From contig JAGCSE010000169.1 of assembly GCA_017964325.1 (NCBI GenBank), positions 1 through 26,842 on the forward strand: a stretch of DNA of 26,842 nt. Reading direction: 5' to 3'. The notes below the pieces were generated by a model, which saw only the letters and a list, made by a program, of their open reading frames with translations, searched no databases and was not told where the DNA came from. The stretch is from Victivallales bacterium (GTDB lineage Bacteria > Verrucomicrobiota > Lentisphaeria > Oligosphaerales > Oligosphaeraceae). Positions 24,450 to 26,842 of this stretch are shown here, piece by piece (the stretch's first letter is position 1; each line of letters opens with the position of its first letter). The translations under genes and the position numbers were made by a program.

Positions 24450-25739
24450 TTATTTCAAGAAAAGCTCAATTACGGGAACTTCACCGGCGGACTGCGGCAG
24501 CACGACGGGCAGTTCCAGTGTCAACGCATTTTCAGGCGATGCGCTGTTCAACGCCGTGTGAATGGCGCTTCCGCTCGTGCGGAATTTGATTTCGCTGCCG
24601 TCGCAGAGCAGCTGCGCATATTTCACCTTGTCCGCCATTCCCGCCAGATGGATGTGCTTGAACGGCCAGCTGAAGAAATGCAGATAGAGGCGTTTCTTTT
24701 CCGCATTGTACGTGTAACGGCAGTCATCGGGAGCAGTGAACTCCGCAGGCGCCTGCCCGCACCCATAGATGGAACGTGAATTGTATTTCATCCACGATGC
24801 AAATGCCGCCAGACGGTCCATCGCCCGCTGGTCGATGTAGCCTCTTGACGTCGGACCGACGTTCATCAGCAGGTTGCCGCCGCGTGACACATGGTTGATG
24901 AGCATTTCAACACACATCTTCGGCGATTTCCAAGTCGCTTCATCACGATAGTAACCCCATGAACCGGAGAAGGTTTGGCAGCCTTCCCATACGACGGGAT
25001 TGCCGTTTTCATCGACCATCCCCTTGTCGGGCGTATATTGTTCAGGCGTCACGATGTCGCCGGAACCGGGCAAGTCAAGTCGGTTGTCGATGATGATGTC
25101 CGGCTGCAGCTTGCGGACGAGTTTGACGATTTTCTCGGATTCCCAATCGTCCCGTCCCTTTCCATTTTCACCCGGATAGCTGAAATCAAACCAGATGATG
25201 TCGATTTTGCCGTAATTCGTCAGCAGTTCCGTCACCTGGTCGCGCATGTATTTGGCATACCGCTTCATGTTGCGGCCTTTGTTGAACTCCTCCGGCTTGG
25301 CGCGGTTCCGCATCGGATGGACGCGGTCCAGCGTGAAATCCGGATGATGCCAGTCAATCAATGAATAATAGAAGCCGACATGCAGTCCTTCCGCGCGGAA
25401 GGCATCGACGACTTCCCGCAGCAAGTCACGTCCAATAGGCGTGTTGGGTGCCTTGTAATCCGTCCATTTGCTGTCCCACAGGCAAAAACCCTCATGGTGT
25501 TTCGTCGTGATGACGAAATATTTCATGCCCGCTTCACGAGCGGCCTTCGCCCATTCCTTCGGGTTGAACATGTCTGGATCAAACAAATCAAAATATTTTT
25601 GGTATTCTTCATTGGAGATTTGTTCATAGTGGCGAACCCATTCATGCCGTGCGAGCATGGAGTAAAGCCCCCAGTGAATGAACATGCCGAAGCGGTCATG
25701 CGTAAACCAACTCGTGTCGCCGTGCCCGTATTTGCCCAT
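24450..25739 (-). CDS. GH29 alpha-L-fucosidase
   Basis: A 429-residue retaining alpha-L-fucosidase of family GH29. It shows FGMFIHWGLYS (17-27), FVITTKHHEGFCLWDSKWT (75-93), nucleophile Asp185 in IIWFDFSYP, and a late RGGNLLMNVGPTSRG segment. The acid/base Glu cannot be picked with certainty. No signal peptide is present, so it acts on oligosaccharides inside the cell. AGGAG lies 9 bases before ATG 25739. It follows a divergent gap of about 250 bases shared with the metallo-beta-lactamase-fold gene. Together with the sialidase-like and galactosidase-like genes it points to mucin-like or fucosylated plant/algal glycans. Confidence 0.93.
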   Translation of the reverse strand: MGKYGHGDTSWFTHDRFGMFIHWGLYSMLARHEWVRHYEQISNEEYQKYFDLFDPDMFNPKEWAKAAREAGMKYFVITTKHHEGFCLWDSKWTDYKAPNTPIGRDLLREVVDAFRAEGLHVGFYYSLIDWHHPDFTLDRVHPMRNRAKPEEFNKGRNMKRYAKYMRDQVTELLTNYGKIDIIWFDFSYPGENGKGRDDWESEKIVKLVRKLQPDIIIDNRLDLPGSGDIVTPEQYTPDKGMVDENGNPVVWEGCQTFSGSWGYYRDEATWKSPKMCVEMLINHVSRGGNLLMNVGPTSRGYIDQRAMDRLAAFASWMKYNSRSIYGCGQAPAEFTAPDDCRYTYNAEKKRLYLHFFSWPFKHIHLAGMADKVKYAQLLCDGSEIKFRTSGSAIHTALNSASPENALTLELPVVLPQSAGEVPVIELFLK

Positions 25740-25796
25740 GATGAATACTCCTGTTGTTATGGTAAATTTTCTGCCACTGCCGTTGTCTTTTTCTCC

Positions 25797-25824
25797 ACAA
25801 TACGCACTAAAAATCTTTTTTCAA
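25797..25824 (-). promoter_or_regulatory. Probable promoter of the GH29 gene
   Basis: On the minus strand TTGAAA (25824-25819) and TATTGT (25802-25797) are separated by 16 bases, about 60 bases before the fucosidase start. The -35 matches 5 of 6 consensus bases and the -10 matches 4 of 6. Confidence 0.4.
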
Positions 25825-25825
25825 G

Positions 25826-25838
25826 CATGATAATCATG
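25826..25838. promoter_or_regulatory. Operator-like palindrome CATGATAATCATG
   Basis: Perfect 6-base arms CATGAT and ATCATG around a central A, immediately upstream of the proposed -35 of the fucosidase gene. A second inverted repeat (AAAAATG at 25839-25845, CATTTTT at 25856-25862) follows. Position suits regulator binding; no regulator gene is adjacent. Confidence 0.35.
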
Positions 25839-25885
25839 AAAAATGTAATCTTCATCATTTTTAATGCTTTTTTCAATAAGCCTCC

Positions 25886-25917
25886 TTGACATTTGAATTT
25901 TCAAGTGCAATTTTAAT
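25886..25917 (+). promoter_or_regulatory. Possible promoter of the metallo-beta-lactamase-fold gene
   Basis: A perfect TTGACA (25886-25891) lies 20 bases ahead of TTTAAT (25912-25917). The spacer is longer than usual. It is 70 bases ahead of the start codon in the AT-rich divergent gap. Confidence 0.3.
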
Positions 25918-25987
25918 AAATTTATCTTTTCAGGGTGGTCATCAATCGCCCTCGGCGTTTCCCCACAATAAAACAAGGAGCTACCGC

Positions 25988-26767
25988 ATGGTTTCCATCA
26001 GACTTCTCGGCACCTGCTGCGCCCTTCCGGAAAATGAACCGAACCAGGACTGCACATGTGCACTTGTCGATGACAACATTCTGATAGACACGGGCTTCTG
26101 CGCATCCGTCAATATGCTTCGGCATGGCGTCACACCCTGCAATCTAGATTATCTATTCATAACCCACTGCCATCACGACCATTACATGGGTCTTCCGCAA
26201 ATACTCTTCTATCAGACGATGGCCAACCGCCGCAAAACAAAAGACAGTCCTTTCACCATCGTCGGCGTCCAGCCCGAAATTCACATGATTGTCGAACGCA
26301 CCTGTCAATTTCTGCGGGCAGATCACTACAATTTCCTTCACAACTCAGATTTCAACATCGTCGATTTGACACCAGGCGAATCGTTTGACACACCACGCTA
26401 TCATGTCACGACTTGCCCCACCATCCACACGGTGCCTGGCCTCTGCTACCGCTTTACGGAAAAAGAGACAGGAAAGTCCTTTGTATGTTGTTGGGACACA
26501 GCCCAATATGAAGGTCTCATCCGCCATGCAAAAGACGCGGACCTTCTGCTTCACGAAGCGTCATACGGCCCGAACCACCGCGATCCAATTCTTGTCGGCG
26601 GCCATTCAGGCGCTCCAGATGCCGCTGAACTGGCAAAAAACGCGCACGTCGGCCAATTGGCCCTCGTACACTACTACCCACGGTTGCGCGAAGCGAATCT
26701 TCAATCCGCCCGCGCAATCTTCCCCAACACCATCGCCCCCCTACCCGGCGACCTGCTGACACTGTAA
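25988..26767 (+). CDS. RNase Z-like metallo-beta-lactamase-fold hydrolase
   Basis: A 259-residue cytoplasmic metallo-hydrolase. Zinc-site residues are THCHHDH (His60, His62, Asp64, His65), His147 (TIHTVPG), Asp170 (CCWDTAQ) and probably His228 (LVHYYP). The HEASYG segment and GGHSGAPDAAELAKNA follow the pattern of tRNase Z and its relatives. Either tRNA 3'-end processing or a small-molecule lactonase/phosphodiesterase role is possible. The long flexible arm of tRNase Z is not evident, so I do not assign rnz. AAGGAG lies 8 bases before ATG 25988; the frame open to 25886 has no better start. Confidence 0.85.
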   Translation: MVSIRLLGTCCALPENEPNQDCTCALVDDNILIDTGFCASVNMLRHGVTPCNLDYLFITHCHHDHYMGLPQILFYQTMANRRKTKDSPFTIVGVQPEIHMIVERTCQFLRADHYNFLHNSDFNIVDLTPGESFDTPRYHVTTCPTIHTVPGLCYRFTEKETGKSFVCCWDTAQYEGLIRHAKDADLLLHEASYGPNHRDPILVGGHSGAPDAAELAKNAHVGQLALVHYYPRLREANLQSARAIFPNTIAPLPGDLLTL

Positions 26768-26780
26768 TTTTATATTTGGC

Positions 26781-26808
26781 TTACTCATTACTCATTACTC
26801 ATTAATAG
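26781..26808. repeat. Heptad repeat TTACTCA x3 plus TTAATAG
   Basis: Three perfect 7-bp units and a fourth, diverged, unit. On the minus strand the unit is TGAGTAA, with stop triplets in every frame. The last triplet of the unit at 26802-26808 reads TAA, matching a probable stop codon. Flanking TTTGGCTT (26775-26782) and AAGCCAAA (26810-26817) form an inverted repeat around it. Confidence 0.8.
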
Positions 26809-26842
26809 GAAGCCAAAAAACGTTCGTAGTCCTCCAGATTCC
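26802..26842 (-). CDS. Probable C-terminal fragment of a convergent gene
   Basis: From the right edge, one minus-strand frame reads NLEDYERFLASY and then TAA at 26804-26802, a plausible helical C-terminus. The fragment is only 12 codons, so the call rests on amino-acid character and on the stop matching the repeat register seen at other gene ends. The gene's identity cannot be seen. Confidence 0.35.
   Translation of the reverse strand, partial: NLEDYERFLASY

Noticed and set aside
25988..26767. Assignment as tRNase Z (rnz)
   Set aside because: The metal-site pattern fits but the exosite arm is not evident, and related MBL proteins share the same motifs.

Overview
The window looks like a chromosomal stretch from a Gram-negative, glycan-degrading anaerobe. 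Kdo/LPS synthesis (KdsD), phospholipid genes (CdsA, Psd) and several secreted or cytoplasmic glycoside hydrolases and esterases (clan GH-A, BNR/sialidase-like, GH36, GH29) sit among housekeeping genes. The mixture, the transmembrane kinase-like/ankyrin protein and the divergent CdsA signature suggest a member of the PVC group (Kiritimatiellota / Lentisphaerota / Verrucomicrobiota), probably gut-associated. That placement is inference only; no rRNA or other phylogenetic marker was recognised.

Layout. 1-1655 (minus): partial DUF1835 protein and a SpoU/TrmH RNA methyltransferase. 1780-4616 (plus): cdsA, then a secreted clan GH-A hydrolase whose barrel is interrupted by an inserted domain. 4813-5763 (minus): a three-gene DUF3990/DUF3791 cassette resembling a toxin-antitoxin module. 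5787-9643 (minus): a secreted BNR-propeller/esterase fusion, a sugar isomerase/epimerase-like TIM barrel and an acetylesterase-like hydrolase, probably one glycan-use cluster. 9644-10123: non-coding, repeat-rich. 10124-12904 (minus): a large membrane pseudokinase with ankyrin repeats. 13051-15744 (plus): kdsD, psd and a DtxR/MntR-type metalloregulator. 15799-18871 (minus): DUF58, SGNH esterase, low-molecular-weight protein tyrosine phosphatase and PAP2 phosphatase, tightly coupled. 18981-22460 (plus): a compact uvrC and a secreted GH36-like alpha-galactosidase. 22620-25739 (minus): a secreted C10 cysteine peptidase and a cytoplasmic GH29 alpha-L-fucosidase. 25988-26767 (plus): an RNase Z-like metallo-beta-lactamase-fold protein. 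The right edge holds a probable C-terminal fragment of another minus-strand gene.

The most unusual non-coding signal is a recurrent class of short tandem repeats at gene 3' ends. Most have a 7-bp period and carry TAA or TAG in each unit. At three loci the repeat register coincides with the gene's own stop codon. A related 9-bp CTAG-based array fills the junction between the converging GH36 and C10 peptidase genes, and two pairs of REP-like palindromic elements lie between the esterase and isomerase genes. No tRNA, rRNA, CRISPR array, transposase or phage gene was recognised.
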